DNA of 64,000 nt from Paenibacillus sp. FSL R7-0204 (GCF_038002225.1 NZ_JBBOCA010000001.1:372001-436000), one strand, 5' to 3'. Numbered from the stretch's first letter, positions 16,244-24,327 are shown. Notes: generated from the sequence alone by a model not told the origin. A program made the numbers and translations.

Positions 16244-16892
16244 TCTGGTGCTGAAGGATTTGAAGCTAGGCGTTAATCCCTGGTTCTTCGCATTACCTGT
16301 AATTTTAGGCGGTCTGATGCTCATTCCGGGCTGGGTCTACTTTATCGTCCCGATGTATTTCTGCTTCATTACCGTACCGAACATGTTCGGAGGATTTAAG
16401 AGCCAGAATGATCTCATATTCAGCACGATGATGCCTGTGACCAAACCAGACATCGTGAAGTCCAGAATAGCTGTGATTGTCATTCTTGAGCTGATGCATC
16501 TGCTCATTGCCATGATTTTCAGTATCTTTACGTTTCGCCTGTATCCGCAGATGACTTATATTTTCTTTCCGCCTTATATGGGCTTCTGGGGCTTGTGCTT
16601 CATTATGCTGGCGGTGTTCAACCTTATATTTATCTCGATGTACTACAAGACGGCATATAAGTATGGCGCGGCTACGACTGCATCGACGGCTGCGGCGATC
16701 CTGTTCGCGGGCCTGGTCCAATGGGCCGGAATTCAGAATAGCTGGATGCACGGCATTTTCTACGGCTCCGGGACCGAGAATACGGCGCTTCAGTTCTCGA
16801 TTCTGATCGGGGGCATCCTTATTTTCGCAGCCTTCACCCTGCTTGCCTACCGGATTGCGGTACGAAGATTCCTGAAAGTGGAGATCTTATGA
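16236..16892 (+). CDS. ABC-2 type permease of YtrA-regulated transporter
   Basis: 218 residues from ATG 16236 (GGAGGG at 16226-16231). About six hydrophobic segments are visible, the first being WFFALPVILGGLMLIPGWVY and the last ILIGGILIFAAFTLLAYRIA. It resembles the ABC-2 membrane proteins (DUF-type, about 200 residues) that pair with YtrB-like ATPases. Its start lies inside the ATPase gene and its stop overlaps the regulator start (ATGA), so the three proteins are translationally coupled. Confidence 0.82.
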   Translation: MYNLVLKDLKLGVNPWFFALPVILGGLMLIPGWVYFIVPMYFCFITVPNMFGGFKSQNDLIFSTMMPVTKPDIVKSRIAVIVILELMHLLIAMIFSIFTFRLYPQMTYIFFPPYMGFWGLCFIMLAVFNLIFISMYYKTAYKYGAATTASTAAAILFAGLVQWAGIQNSWMHGIFYGSGTENTALQFSILIGGILIFAAFTLLAYRIAVRRFLKVEIL

Positions 16893-17254
16893 ACGTAACG
16901 ATCTCCAGCACCTCCGACAAGCCGATCTACCAGCAGCTGCACGAACAGATCAGCGCACAGATTCTTGGTGGCGAGCTGGAAAGCGGCTATTGCTTACCCC
17001 CCATCCGGCAGGCTGCCCTGGAGCTGCATGTCAGTGTCATCACGGTGAAGAAGGCCTGGGAGGAACTGGAGCGGAGCGGCTTGATCCACACGGTAACTGG
17101 CAAAGGCTGCTTTGTCGCCGAATTCTCACCGGATGAGATGCTGCGGATTCGTAACGAGATGGTCTTGAAGCAGATGGAGGGCGACATTCAGTATTACAAG
17201 TCTTTTGGCCTTACGCTTGATGAAGTGACCGCGCTGCTGGGGAAGATTTACTAA
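16889..17254 (+). CDS. GntR-family regulator, YtrA subfamily
   Basis: 121 residues, the short YtrA length: a GntR winged helix (KPIYQQLHEQISAQILGGEL then LPPIRQAALELHVSVITVKK) with only a short C-terminal helical tail (about 75-121), no large ligand domain. YtrA-type proteins dimerise by this tail and repress their own ABC operon. The operator ATTGTGTA-N9-TACACAAT over the operon promoter is the expected site. It overlaps the permease stop by 4 bp and is followed by a strong terminator. Confidence 0.92.
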   Translation: MNVTISSTSDKPIYQQLHEQISAQILGGELESGYCLPPIRQAALELHVSVITVKKAWEELERSGLIHTVTGKGCFVAEFSPDEMLRIRNEMVLKQMEGDIQYYKSFGLTLDEVTALLGKIY

Positions 17255-17262
17255 GTACACCG

Positions 17263-17318
17263 AAACAGGCTTTTCGCGATCCCTCTTCCAATGGGAGCAG
17301 AAAAGCCTGTTTGTTGTT
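17263..17318 (+). terminator. Rho-independent terminator of the YtrA operon
   Basis: AAACAGGCTTTTC (17263-17275) pairs perfectly with GAAAAGCCTGTTT (17300-17312), with a further CCC/GGG pairing in the loop, then TTGTTGTT. It lies 8 bp after the regulator stop. Confidence 0.85.
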
Positions 17319-17364
17319 AGGGAGTATGCTTTTAATAGAGCAGGGCGTGGGTGCGCGAAGGCCA

Positions 17365-17705
17365 AATGTAATCGAAAAAGCGACTACAATGGGACCGGGG
17401 ACGGCGCAAAGGCCAAATGTAATCGAAAAACCGACTACAGTGGGACCGGAATTGGCGCGAAGGCCAAATGTAATCGAAAAACCGATCACAATGGGACCGG
17501 GGACGGCGCAAAGGCCAAATGTAATCGAAAAACCGATCACAATGGGACCGGGATTGGCGCGAAGGCCAAGTGTAATCGAAAAACCGACTACAATGGGACC
17601 GGGATTGGCGGGAAGGCCAAATGTAATCGAAAAACTGACTACAGTGGGACCGGGATTGGCGCGAAGGCCAAATGTAATCGAAAAACCGACTAAAATGGGA
17701 CCCGG
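17365..17705 (+). repeat. 51-bp palindromic tandem repeats, array B (7 units)
   Basis: Seven units start at 17365, 17416, 17467, 17518, 17569, 17620 and 17671, all exactly 51 bp. The core is TGTAATCG, AAAAAC, then CGACTACA or CGATCACA. The spacer of this locus is CAATGGGACCGGGATTGGCG plus CGAAGGCC, with small variants (GGGACGGCGCAAAGGCC in units 1 and 3). The last unit is decayed (CGACTAAA). A + frame reads through it as a 17-residue repeat (RPNVIEKPTTMGPGLAR), but there is no ribosome site and the minus strand is open too. It lies between the YtrA terminator and the convergent pentapeptide gene. Confidence 0.92.
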
Positions 17706-17839
17706 TGGCGGGCTATGATCCTATCTTTAATGATAGTGAGGGAACTGTTCCACTACAAAGATTTGGGAGAGTGAAAATTGAAGCTACTTCGTTTACTAAA
17801 AGCGAACCTGTAGAGTTTGAACTATGGTCAGGCTTATAT

Positions 17840-17879
17840 CAGCACACCCCTACCTTGGAAATAGTGGAGGGGTGTGCTG
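17840..17879. terminator. Hairpin downstream of the pentapeptide gene
   Basis: CAGCACACCCCT (17840-17851) and AGGGGTGTGCTG (17868-17879) form a perfect 12-bp stem 11 bp beyond the minus-strand stop. No long T-tract follows on either side, so efficiency is uncertain. The 17706-17839 stretch before it is AT-richer and holds no convincing gene. Confidence 0.55.
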
Positions 17880-17889
17880 TATACCTGCA

Positions 17890-18516
17890 TCACTCCTCAA
17901 ATTTGACATGATCCAGTATCGTATTCCCCCACTCAGGGAGCAAGCGGGCCTCTCCCGCAAAGCGGCTTCCGGCGATCGAGCCGTTTTGAAACAGCGCCCC
18001 CTCAAAGCTGCATTCCTCGAACCGGCAATACAATAATAAGGCACTGCGGAAGTTGGCGTCATCAAAGCGGCAGCGGGTGAAGGATACATCATTTGCAATC
18101 ACTTTGCTTAAGTTGCAGCCGGTGAAATCACAATCATGGAACTCTTTGCTCATTCTGGCACCATTCAGCTTCGCTCCCCGGAAGGAACAGTGGCCAAAGG
18201 TATGGGTCACGAATCTGTTGTCCAGCTTGACCCCGTCCAGGCAACAATGGGTAAGCGTTGAGGTATTGAGGCTTGCCGCATCCTCGAAGCGTGAATAAGA
18301 GAAATCAATGCCCTGTAGAGTGAGGTACTGTATGCTCTCTATCAGAGTAACTCCCCGGTAATCTTCCAGTCCTGCCTCCGTCTGTCCATAAGGGGAGAGG
18401 GGAAAGGAGCGGTCTTGTTGATGGAGATTATGTTTACCTGAAATCGCGGCTAGACGGCGGTTCACTTCAGAGAGCTGGTCGTCCTGCCATCTGGCCAAGA
18501 GGAATTTCTTATTCAA
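17890..18516 (-). CDS. Pentapeptide-repeat protein
   Basis: 208 residues. From about residue 65 to 195 the sequence follows the A(D/N)LXX-type pentapeptide rhythm (DFSYSRFEDA, CSFRGAKLNGARM, CDFTGCNLSKV, CRFDDANFRSALL, CSFEGALFQNGS), predicting a right-handed quadrilateral beta-helix. The N-terminal 60 residues (ARWQDDQLSEVNRRLAAISG) are a separate small helical part. Qnr-type members mimic DNA and protect gyrase, but most have unknown roles; nothing here identifies a gyrase protector. It is divergent from the immunity-like operon starting at 18620, so the two may share control. GGAGGGGC lies before the start. Confidence 0.85.
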   Translation of the reverse strand: MNKKFLLARWQDDQLSEVNRRLAAISGKHNLHQQDRSFPLSPYGQTEAGLEDYRGVTLIESIQYLTLQGIDFSYSRFEDAASLNTSTLTHCCLDGVKLDNRFVTHTFGHCSFRGAKLNGARMSKEFHDCDFTGCNLSKVIANDVSFTRCRFDDANFRSALLLYCRFEECSFEGALFQNGSIAGSRFAGEARLLPEWGNTILDHVKFEE

Positions 18517-18538
18517 GGTAGCCCCTCCTTACATTAAT

Positions 18539-18568
18539 TTGGTAAAATAAATGAAATCTAGTTTATAT
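18539..18568 (+). promoter_or_regulatory. Candidate promoter of the 18.6-24.3 kb operon
   Basis: TTGGTA (18539-18544) is followed 17 bp later by TTTATA (18562-18567) in AT-rich sequence between the pentapeptide gene and the GTG start at 18620. This is the only clear promoter-like pair before the long co-oriented gene series, so it may drive all of it. Confidence 0.4.
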
Positions 18569-18619
18569 GTTAGTATGCCAAGTAACTATAGACAAGCCAT
18601 TAAAGGAGGCCATCCACCC

Positions 18620-19192
18620 GTGGGAAGATCGTTTGCAAATCTGCATATCAAGTCAGGTGACCTGGAGAAGACCCTGCAAGCCTTACAAGAGCTGACCAGC
18701 AAGCATGGCAAAGTACTGGGTTATCCTGAGGCGCCGGAGCGTAAGGCCGTTATCTATGTAAGCCAAAGTAATGAGGGCTGGATCAGCGTGCTTCACGATT
18801 ATTTCGTATGGGGTACGGTGAAAAAGGTAGGCAGAACGTTGTCCGGGCTGCTGGATGAGCCGGTGATGACGGTGGCATATATGAATGAGGAGATTTTCGA
18901 GCTGTCGTTCTTTGAGCAGGGGGAGATCCAGGCCGAACGAATCTTCTGTGAGCCGTGGACCCGGGAGGAGTATGAACAGCTGCGGGAAGAGCGTATAGCA
19001 GACGAATATATCCAGCGGGTGCTCGGCATGCAAGCTGATGAGGAGAACTTCGGCGGATTCACCAGCCTTACGGGCCCGGAGCAAGCGGTGGAGCGGTTGT
19101 CCGAGATTACTGGAATGTCTCTATGGAGCGATGCGGAATGGTTACCGTATGAAGAGACGCTCAGAGCACGCTTTGTTACGTATGAATGGTAG
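18620..19192 (+). CDS. Hypothetical protein, first gene of immunity-like operon
   Basis: 190 residues from GTG 18620. AAAGGAGG (18602-18609) points to this GTG; the in-frame ATG at 18551 lies on the candidate promoter and has no ribosome site. It is a soluble acidic alpha/beta protein: GRSFANLHIKSGDLEKTLQA at the N-terminus looks like a ferredoxin-like betaalphabeta start, and the middle has WISVLHDYFVWGTVKKVG. No catalytic motif, signal or membrane helix. The family is not recognised. Six bases separate it from the next gene; the neighbours include SUKH and DUF4303 proteins, so an immunity or sensing role is possible but unproven. Confidence 0.65.
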   Translation: MGRSFANLHIKSGDLEKTLQALQELTSKHGKVLGYPEAPERKAVIYVSQSNEGWISVLHDYFVWGTVKKVGRTLSGLLDEPVMTVAYMNEEIFELSFFEQGEIQAERIFCEPWTREEYEQLREERIADEYIQRVLGMQADEENFGGFTSLTGPEQAVERLSEITGMSLWSDAEWLPYEETLRARFVTYEW

Positions 19193-19198
19193 AAGAAG

Positions 19199-19822
19199 AT
19201 GCTAAAAAACAGCGGATTCTACAAGCTGCGCTTCTTCATCACACCCGAGGAGCTTAAGAGAGTCGTAGAGCTTCTGGAGCCAACGCAGGTGCGGTACTAT
19301 TTAACCAATTATACCCATACAGAGCATGATCAGAATCAGGTAGTGGAGATGTATCGCGCCTTCTATCAATATTATACAGCTGCGGAAAAAGAGAGCGGGG
19401 TCCGCCCTTTCTTCATCTATTCGATGTCGGTTCTGCCGGATACGGAGAGCTTTGGTTTTTTTGCGAGAAATGAGGGGATTTCTATTCCCTATCACGGGCA
19501 ATGGGCAGAGAACGAGCTGCCCTGTATTCTGATCTCCTGCCCTAAGGGGCACCGCGTCAATGCTCAGGATGAGCAAGGGGAGTATTATCTCTATGAGGAT
19601 GTCCGGGAGCACAAGCCGCTAAGCTATGCCCTGTACAAGGAAATTACCAGCTCTATTCAAAAAATGACCAAGCCTCTCCGCTTCTCGGCGCAAGACCCGG
19701 AGGCGATGGAGGAACAGAAGCCCTCTGCACGCATAAGCCGTGCTGCGGCTGAAGATTTAAGCAACTCGTGGATGGTCAGACAATATGGACTTGTGATCCA
19801 TGGGCAATCAGGGCCTAGCTGA
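19199..19822 (+). CDS. Hypothetical protein of immunity-like operon
   Basis: 207 residues, starting 6 bp after the preceding stop with a weak AGAAG ribosome site, which suggests translational coupling. It is soluble and mixed alpha/beta with several aromatic clusters (MYRAFYQYYTAAEKESG, FFIYSMSVLPDTESFGFFAR). A middle segment reads LPCILISCPKGHRVNAQDEQ. No known motif, no signal peptide. I do not recognise the family. It belongs to the run of short-spaced genes 18620-24327. Confidence 0.65.
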   Translation: MLKNSGFYKLRFFITPEELKRVVELLEPTQVRYYLTNYTHTEHDQNQVVEMYRAFYQYYTAAEKESGVRPFFIYSMSVLPDTESFGFFARNEGISIPYHGQWAENELPCILISCPKGHRVNAQDEQGEYYLYEDVREHKPLSYALYKEITSSIQKMTKPLRFSAQDPEAMEEQKPSARISRAAAEDLSNSWMVRQYGLVIHGQSGPS

Positions 19823-19856
19823 TGTATTGGGTTATCCATAAAAGGGAGGGGAGCGG

Positions 19857-20129
19857 ATGGCGCTGAAGTTGATCTGTACCTGGGGTGTGCTCGCTCTATC
19901 ATGCTGTGCGGTATGGTGGAGCTTCAAGACCGAAAAGCTGATCGCCGTCTCCTGGCTGATGTTCCTGCTCCCTGCCATTCTCCAGCTTGTTGCTGCTGTG
20001 CGGATCGGGCCGGGCAAAGCCAAGTTATTTCTTGTATTCGGCTGTATTAATCTACTGTTCGCGGCCCTGACCGGTGCGGCCGTCTGGTACCTGGTCCAAC
20101 TGGCAGATGCCTATAGAAGGGGGAAATAA
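19857..20129 (+). CDS. Small three-helix membrane protein
   Basis: 90 residues with three hydrophobic helices (LICTWGVLALSCCAVWW, LIAVSWLMFLLPAILQLVAA, LFLVFGCINLLFAALTGAAV) and a basic C-terminus (AYRRGK). GGGAGGGGAGC precedes the ATG. Function unknown. It sits inside the immunity-like operon with 34-bp gaps on both sides; small membrane proteins of this type can be immunity proteins or anchors, but nothing in the sequence proves it. Confidence 0.65.
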   Translation: MALKLICTWGVLALSCCAVWWSFKTEKLIAVSWLMFLLPAILQLVAAVRIGPGKAKLFLVFGCINLLFAALTGAAVWYLVQLADAYRRGK

Positions 20130-20163
20130 TTCAAGTGATGCCTTAAGCCGGGGAGGGAGACTA

Positions 20164-20700
20164 ATGCAACTGGGTTTTACGCTGGATACCCATGGAACAT
20201 GTGTGGGTGTACTTAGAGATGAATTGGTCCCGTTAGAGGAACTGGCGAATACATGGGAGTTCCCCTATGCGATCTTTGTGGTGTTCCGGGTATTGCCTGA
20301 CAGCTATGGACGGAGAACGTTCAGACGCTTTGACAGCGGGGATCATACCCTCTATTTGGATCTCAGCCTCAGCTATGAACAGTACCAGCGTATGTCCAAG
20401 AATGAGCAGCGCGAGGCCTTGGGCATTCACCTGTACAGCTATCTGACAGAGTCCATTGCCAAGTATACCAAGCAAGCCGGTAAGACTGCCCAAGCGGAGC
20501 TGCTGGAACGGGTGAAATGCTGGATGCTGGCCAATAACTGGCTGGAAGGGAAAATCCATCAGGCACGCCTCCTCCTCTCCCAGGAGCTGGGGATCTATGA
20601 GGTCAGTCAGGCCTTGAAGCTGCCGCTGGAAGAGATCGAGTATATTCTGCTGCGCATGAATGACGATGCGCCCGCTGTTGTTCATCCTGACAATCTTTAA
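20164..20700 (+). CDS. Hypothetical protein of immunity-like operon
   Basis: 178 residues from ATG 20164 (GGGGAGGGAG before it); the longer in-frame start at 20074 lies in the previous gene. Residues about 35-90 read as a soluble alpha/beta module (YAIFVVFRVLPDSYGRRTFR, then a run of aspartates and leucines, HTLYLDLSLSYEQYQRM), similar in feel to immunity-family proteins of polymorphic toxin systems. The C-terminal part (about 125-175) is helical (LGIYEVSQALKLPLEEIEYI) and could be a small HTH-like domain. No certain family. Confidence 0.62.
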   Translation: MQLGFTLDTHGTCVGVLRDELVPLEELANTWEFPYAIFVVFRVLPDSYGRRTFRRFDSGDHTLYLDLSLSYEQYQRMSKNEQREALGIHLYSYLTESIAKYTKQAGKTAQAELLERVKCWMLANNWLEGKIHQARLLLSQELGIYEVSQALKLPLEEIEYILLRMNDDAPAVVHPDNL

Positions 20701-20732
20701 TCATCCCTTAGCAGGGAAAGGGGAGTACAACT

Positions 20733-20882
20733 ATGTATGAGCGTCTGAACTTTGACACCTCTGCCCCCGATGAACAGGGAGAATTCCCGGTCATGCGTTA
20801 TGACCTGATGAACGATCTGATCGAGGAATACGCCCCGACATTCGCCGGATTCCTGGAACAGCTGATCGACGAGAGGAAATAG
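20733..20882 (+). CDS. 49-residue protein of the immunity-like operon
   Basis: A short open frame, ATG 20733 to TAG 20880-20882, with GGGAAAGGGGAG before it. The product is acidic (MYERLNFDTSAPDEQGEFPV at the start, then an amphipathic helix LMNDLIEEYAPTFAGFLEQL). The gap to the next ATG is 2 bp, so it probably is translated and coupled to the DUF4303 gene. Too short to assign; it could be a stand-alone partner protein or a leader for the next gene. Confidence 0.55.
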   Translation: MYERLNFDTSAPDEQGEFPVMRYDLMNDLIEEYAPTFAGFLEQLIDERK

Positions 20883-20884
20883 CC

Positions 20885-21445
20885 ATGAATACGGAACAGG
20901 AAGTACAGCGGCTGGCGGCGGAGATCGTGGAGGCGGCGAGAAGGTCGTTTCGGGAGCTTTTTGCGAATGGGGAGCATTATTATTACTGTACGTTGTATAC
21001 AACTGGTGAGGGACATGCACCCAGCCTCTCCGCCTGGTCGCGGGAAGCGCTGGAGCAGGAGGCGGCCAGACAGGCAGGGGACGGCAGCACACCGGCAGCA
21101 GAGATCGCCGAGCTTATCAAATGGTCTTATGCCGATTCGCCTTATTGCTGCTTCGGGGATGAGCATTTCGATGAGGTCAAGCAGTCCTTCCAGGCGCGTC
21201 CGTCCATTGCAGTGTTGGAGGCTGACGCATGGAACCATGAGTTCGGGCTGCGGCTGGAGGCCATGGAGCTGGCGATGCGGATGCTGGATGCTGAGGGGCT
21301 GTTCGCGCTCAATCAGCCCAGGAAGGACGTATGCGTGCTTGCCGAAGTGATGCCGCCGGATGAGGGGAATACGGACATTGCCCTGCGGCTGAACCAGGCA
21401 GAATCTCCGGCGATGCGGGCCTGGCTGGCGGAAGCCGCAGAATAA
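20885..21445 (+). CDS. DUF4303 family protein
   Basis: 186 residues. The stretch YYYCTLYTTGEGHAPSLSAW (about 32-51) is the hallmark of DUF4303, a soluble family found in polymorphic-toxin and immunity neighbourhoods across Firmicutes. The rest is acidic and helical (EIAELIKWSYADSPYCCFGD; LEAMELAMRMLDAEGLFALN). No signal peptide. It begins 2 bp after the 49-residue gene. Biochemical role is not known; the context with a SUKH protein supports an immunity-like role. Confidence 0.75.
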   Translation: MNTEQEVQRLAAEIVEAARRSFRELFANGEHYYYCTLYTTGEGHAPSLSAWSREALEQEAARQAGDGSTPAAEIAELIKWSYADSPYCCFGDEHFDEVKQSFQARPSIAVLEADAWNHEFGLRLEAMELAMRMLDAEGLFALNQPRKDVCVLAEVMPPDEGNTDIALRLNQAESPAMRAWLAEAAE

Positions 21446-21489
21446 GGTTATTGATGAATAACTCACGCAGGAAACCGGGGGAATGACGA

Positions 21490-22227
21490 ATGTATATCGT
21501 ATCTGAGCCCAAACGGCTGTCAGAGCATCACAGTCAGCAGCTCGAAGCAGAGAATACCGTTCTGTATCCGCCAGCGTACCTCCAGTTCTTGCAGCGGTAT
21601 GGTGAAGGGACGTATCGCGGGTGGATGAATGTGCAACTGCCTGACCCGGAGGTGCTGCGGCCTTTTGCCGAATACGGGTTATGGGAGCATGATGAAGACA
21701 GTCCTATAACGGAGCAGCAGATCGGCGAGTGTACCGCTATAGGAACCACCGTGGACGGTGATTTCCTGGCGGTCCATCCCGGGGTGAACGGGCTGCTGTG
21801 GCTGCCCCGTCATGCAGAGCAGATTCAAGCGATCCCGCTGCCAGCCGGGGAAGAGGAAGAGGCTGTTGGCTATGCCCTGATCCTGGACGGCATCTACCGC
21901 CGGATGTATGGGCGGAGCCAGGAGGAGAGCGTCTATTATGAGCCGTGGACGGGAACCCGCGAGCATTTCTTCCTGCGGATGCCGCCGGGAGAGGGCCAGC
22001 TGGCGCTCACGGAGCTGGCTGACCTGTGCCGGGCGGAGTCTCCGCCGGATCTCTTCATTGAGAATTCTTACGTCTGCTACCTGTTCTACCGGAATCTGGG
22101 CGGCTATATCCGCCTGAATCTGGCGGGTGGGCAGGAGGTAGCCGTCTTCTATGAGCAGGCTGCCGGGCAGGTATCTGCCAAGATGAAAGAGTGGCTTCTG
22201 TCTAAGGGATGCGTGCTGTATTCATAG
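21490..22227 (+). CDS. SMI1/KNR4 (SUKH) family protein
   Basis: 245 residues. The N-terminal SUKH pattern is visible: LYPPAYLQFLQRYGEGTYRG (about 25-44), with a conserved 'P..Y..FL..YG.G', followed by MNVQLPDPEVLRPFAEYGLW, and later GDFLAVHPGVNGLLWLPRHA. SUKH proteins commonly neutralise nuclease toxins of contact-dependent or polymorphic systems by direct binding. The C-terminal 90 residues (from about 155) form an extra module with YYEPWTGTREHFFLRM. No toxin gene lies in this operon, so if it is an immunity protein it is an orphan. Confidence 0.75.
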   Translation: MYIVSEPKRLSEHHSQQLEAENTVLYPPAYLQFLQRYGEGTYRGWMNVQLPDPEVLRPFAEYGLWEHDEDSPITEQQIGECTAIGTTVDGDFLAVHPGVNGLLWLPRHAEQIQAIPLPAGEEEEAVGYALILDGIYRRMYGRSQEESVYYEPWTGTREHFFLRMPPGEGQLALTELADLCRAESPPDLFIENSYVCYLFYRNLGGYIRLNLAGGQEVAVFYEQAAGQVSAKMKEWLLSKGCVLYS

Positions 22228-22252
22228 GAGTGAAGAATAAGGAGGAGTGCGG

Positions 22253-23341
22253 ATGATTGTCCTGAAGGACATAGGGAAATTCGAGGTGCTGCCGGAGCGG
22301 GCGATGCAGATCTATCAGGGGGATGTTCCGGCCTTGCAGGCTGCCATTGCTGCGGGCTGGGATATTGAAGCGGGGCTAGAGCTTAGCAAGCATACCACAG
22401 TCAGCCCGCTCGACCTGGCGATTATCACGCAGCAGACAGGGGTGGTGAAGCTGCTGGTGGAGCAAGGCGCGAAGCTGAATGTCCGCCAGAATCCGGCCTT
22501 CCTGCGGGCGGTCCGTTATGGCAAGGAGGATATCGTCCGCTACCTTGCTTCACAGGGCGCGAAGCTGGACCTGCTCAGCCGGACAGGATCGGGCGCTTAT
22601 TCACAGGCCTACTACGGTAACAAGAAGAATATCCCGCTGATCCAGGAGCTGGTTCTGGACATCCGGCAACATGCTGGAGCTGTGCTGCGGCAGGCCGCCT
22701 CGGACCATGACCTGAAGACGCTTACCTATCTGATGGAACAGGGAGTCGATATCAACTACAATAAGCCGGATATGGTCTATCCTTACGGGGCGACGCCGCT
22801 GACGGTGGCTGCCCGGATGGGGAATCTGAACATGGTCCGCTTCCTGGTAGAACGCGGTGCAGACCTAATGATTGCGGAGAAGGACGGCGAGCGGCCGTAT
22901 ACAATTGCTGTCAGCAGCAAGGATGCCGCCATGGCGGAATACCTGAAATCGCTGGAACCGCCGGATGTCCATAATGTGGAGAACAAGAAATACGAGCTGG
23001 CCAAGTATAAATTGCCCGATGAGCTGGTCCGCTTCCTTACAGGGGACCAGCTGCGCCTGACGCTGGCCCCCAATGAGTATGAGATCGGGTACATCGACTT
23101 CTTCAGCTTCACTGACACGATAGAGATGAAGGCTGGCCGGCGCAAGCTGCTGCGCCTGTCTGCCGATATTGACAATTATTCCGACCTGGTTCTGGTCTGG
23201 AACCCGCAGAAGAAGGGGCAGCTCGGCTGCTATGATCTGGAGCATCAGACGTATGCGGATCTGTGCAGCTTCCCGGAATTTGTTGCGCAGCCTGAACACT
23301 ACCTCATACAGTTCATGGAGGGAGAGCTGGACGGGTCATGA
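22253..23341 (+). CDS. Ankyrin-repeat protein with SUKH-like C-terminus
   Basis: 362 residues from ATG 22253 (GGAGG at 22241-22245). Ankyrin repeats cover about residues 20-235 (SPLDLAIITQQTGVVKLLVE, FLRAVRYGKEDIVRYLASQG, TPLTVAARMGNLNMVRFLVE). The final 120 residues differ: ELVRFLTGDQLRLTLAPNEY, IGYIDFFSF, and GCYDLEHQTYADLCSFPEFV resemble the C-terminal strand and 'F.SF..F' end of SMI1/KNR4-like domains. Soluble. The stop overlaps the start of an ECF sigma factor (ATGA), so synthesis of the two is coupled, which suggests functional linkage. Confidence 0.75.
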   Translation: MIVLKDIGKFEVLPERAMQIYQGDVPALQAAIAAGWDIEAGLELSKHTTVSPLDLAIITQQTGVVKLLVEQGAKLNVRQNPAFLRAVRYGKEDIVRYLASQGAKLDLLSRTGSGAYSQAYYGNKKNIPLIQELVLDIRQHAGAVLRQAASDHDLKTLTYLMEQGVDINYNKPDMVYPYGATPLTVAARMGNLNMVRFLVERGADLMIAEKDGERPYTIAVSSKDAAMAEYLKSLEPPDVHNVENKKYELAKYKLPDELVRFLTGDQLRLTLAPNEYEIGYIDFFSFTDTIEMKAGRRKLLRLSADIDNYSDLVLVWNPQKKGQLGCYDLEHQTYADLCSFPEFVAQPEHYLIQFMEGELDGS

Positions 23342-24327
23342 AGGAGAGTCTGTCTAAAGTGAATCATAATCATGAGACCTATGAGACCCCGGAGACCCTG
23401 AACGGACTGGAGGACATGCGCTCCGAGCTAACCGGGTATTGTTACCGGATGATGGGCTCCATCTTCGAGGCGGAGGATGCCGTCCAGGATACCATGATCC
23501 GGGCCTGGCAGCACCAGGAGCAGATGAGGCAGCAGGCCTCTCTCCGAGCCTGGATGTACCGGGTAGCCACCAATGTCTGTCTTGACCGGTTGAGAAGCGC
23601 CAAGCGGCGGGCGCTGCCGATGGATCTCTCGGAACCGGCCGCTGCCGTTACGGAGCCTAGGGAGAGCCTGCCTCAGCATTCCTGGATCTGGCCCGCTCCG
23701 GGCTATGTGGATGACCCTGGTAATATTCTGGTCAGCAGAGAGACCCTCCGGCTGTCCTTCATTGCACTGCTTCAGCTGCTGCCGCCCCGCCAGCGTGCTG
23801 TGCTGATTCTGCAGGAGGTGTTCCGGTGGTCGGCAGCCGAGACCGCCGGGGCACTGGAGATGACTGTGGCCGCAGTGAACAGCGCGATGCAGCGGGCACG
23901 GGCAACCATGGCCAAGGCACAGCTCCGGTCCGAGGCCTTGCAGGCTGATGATAATGAAGTGGACGAAGGACTGATTACCCGGTACGTGGAGGCTTTTGAA
24001 CAATACAATATTACTGCGTTGTTAGACCTATTCCAGGAGAACGGCAGCCTGTCGATGCCGCCGTTTACGATGTGGGTGCAGGGCGGCGCGGATATCGCGG
24101 CCTTCTACCAGATCACACACAGTCACTGTGTGGGATCACGGATGGTGCCCGTCCAGGTGAACGGGAACCGGCCCGCATTTGCCCAGTACGTTCCCTCAGG
24201 AGAAGATGGATTGCTGGTCCCGTGGGCGATTCATGTGCTTGAGCTGAGCGGGGGGAAGATCGCGCATGTTCATCATTTTATAGATGCTGAATTATTTATT
24301 CGCTTCGGATTGCCGGAGCACCGATGA
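23338..24327 (+). CDS. ECF sigma factor with C-terminal SnoaL-like domain
   Basis: 329 residues. Sigma region 2 is clear (LTGYCYRMMGSIFEAEDAVQ, DTMIRAW, YRVATNVCLDRLRSAKRR), region 4 likewise (LPPRQRAVLILQEVFRWSAA, ALEMTVAAVNSAMQRARATM). From about residue 215 a fused NTF2/SnoaL-like domain follows (YVEAFEQYNITALLDLFQEN, ending HHFIDAELFIRFGLP). This architecture, well known from SigJ/SigG-type ECF groups of actinobacteria and bacilli, lacks a conventional anti-sigma; the fused domain modulates activity. It is the last gene of the operon and overlaps the ankyrin gene by 4 bp. Confidence 0.88.
   Translation: MKESLSKVNHNHETYETPETLNGLEDMRSELTGYCYRMMGSIFEAEDAVQDTMIRAWQHQEQMRQQASLRAWMYRVATNVCLDRLRSAKRRALPMDLSEPAAAVTEPRESLPQHSWIWPAPGYVDDPGNILVSRETLRLSFIALLQLLPPRQRAVLILQEVFRWSAAETAGALEMTVAAVNSAMQRARATMAKAQLRSEALQADDNEVDEGLITRYVEAFEQYNITALLDLFQENGSLSMPPFTMWVQGGADIAAFYQITHSHCVGSRMVPVQVNGNRPAFAQYVPSGEDGLLVPWAIHVLELSGGKIAHVHHFIDAELFIRFGLPEHR

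Noticed and set aside
17705..17911. 68-residue + frame between array B and the pentapeptide gene
   Set aside because: No ribosome site, it runs over the hairpin at 17840 and into the convergent gene; no recognisable protein.
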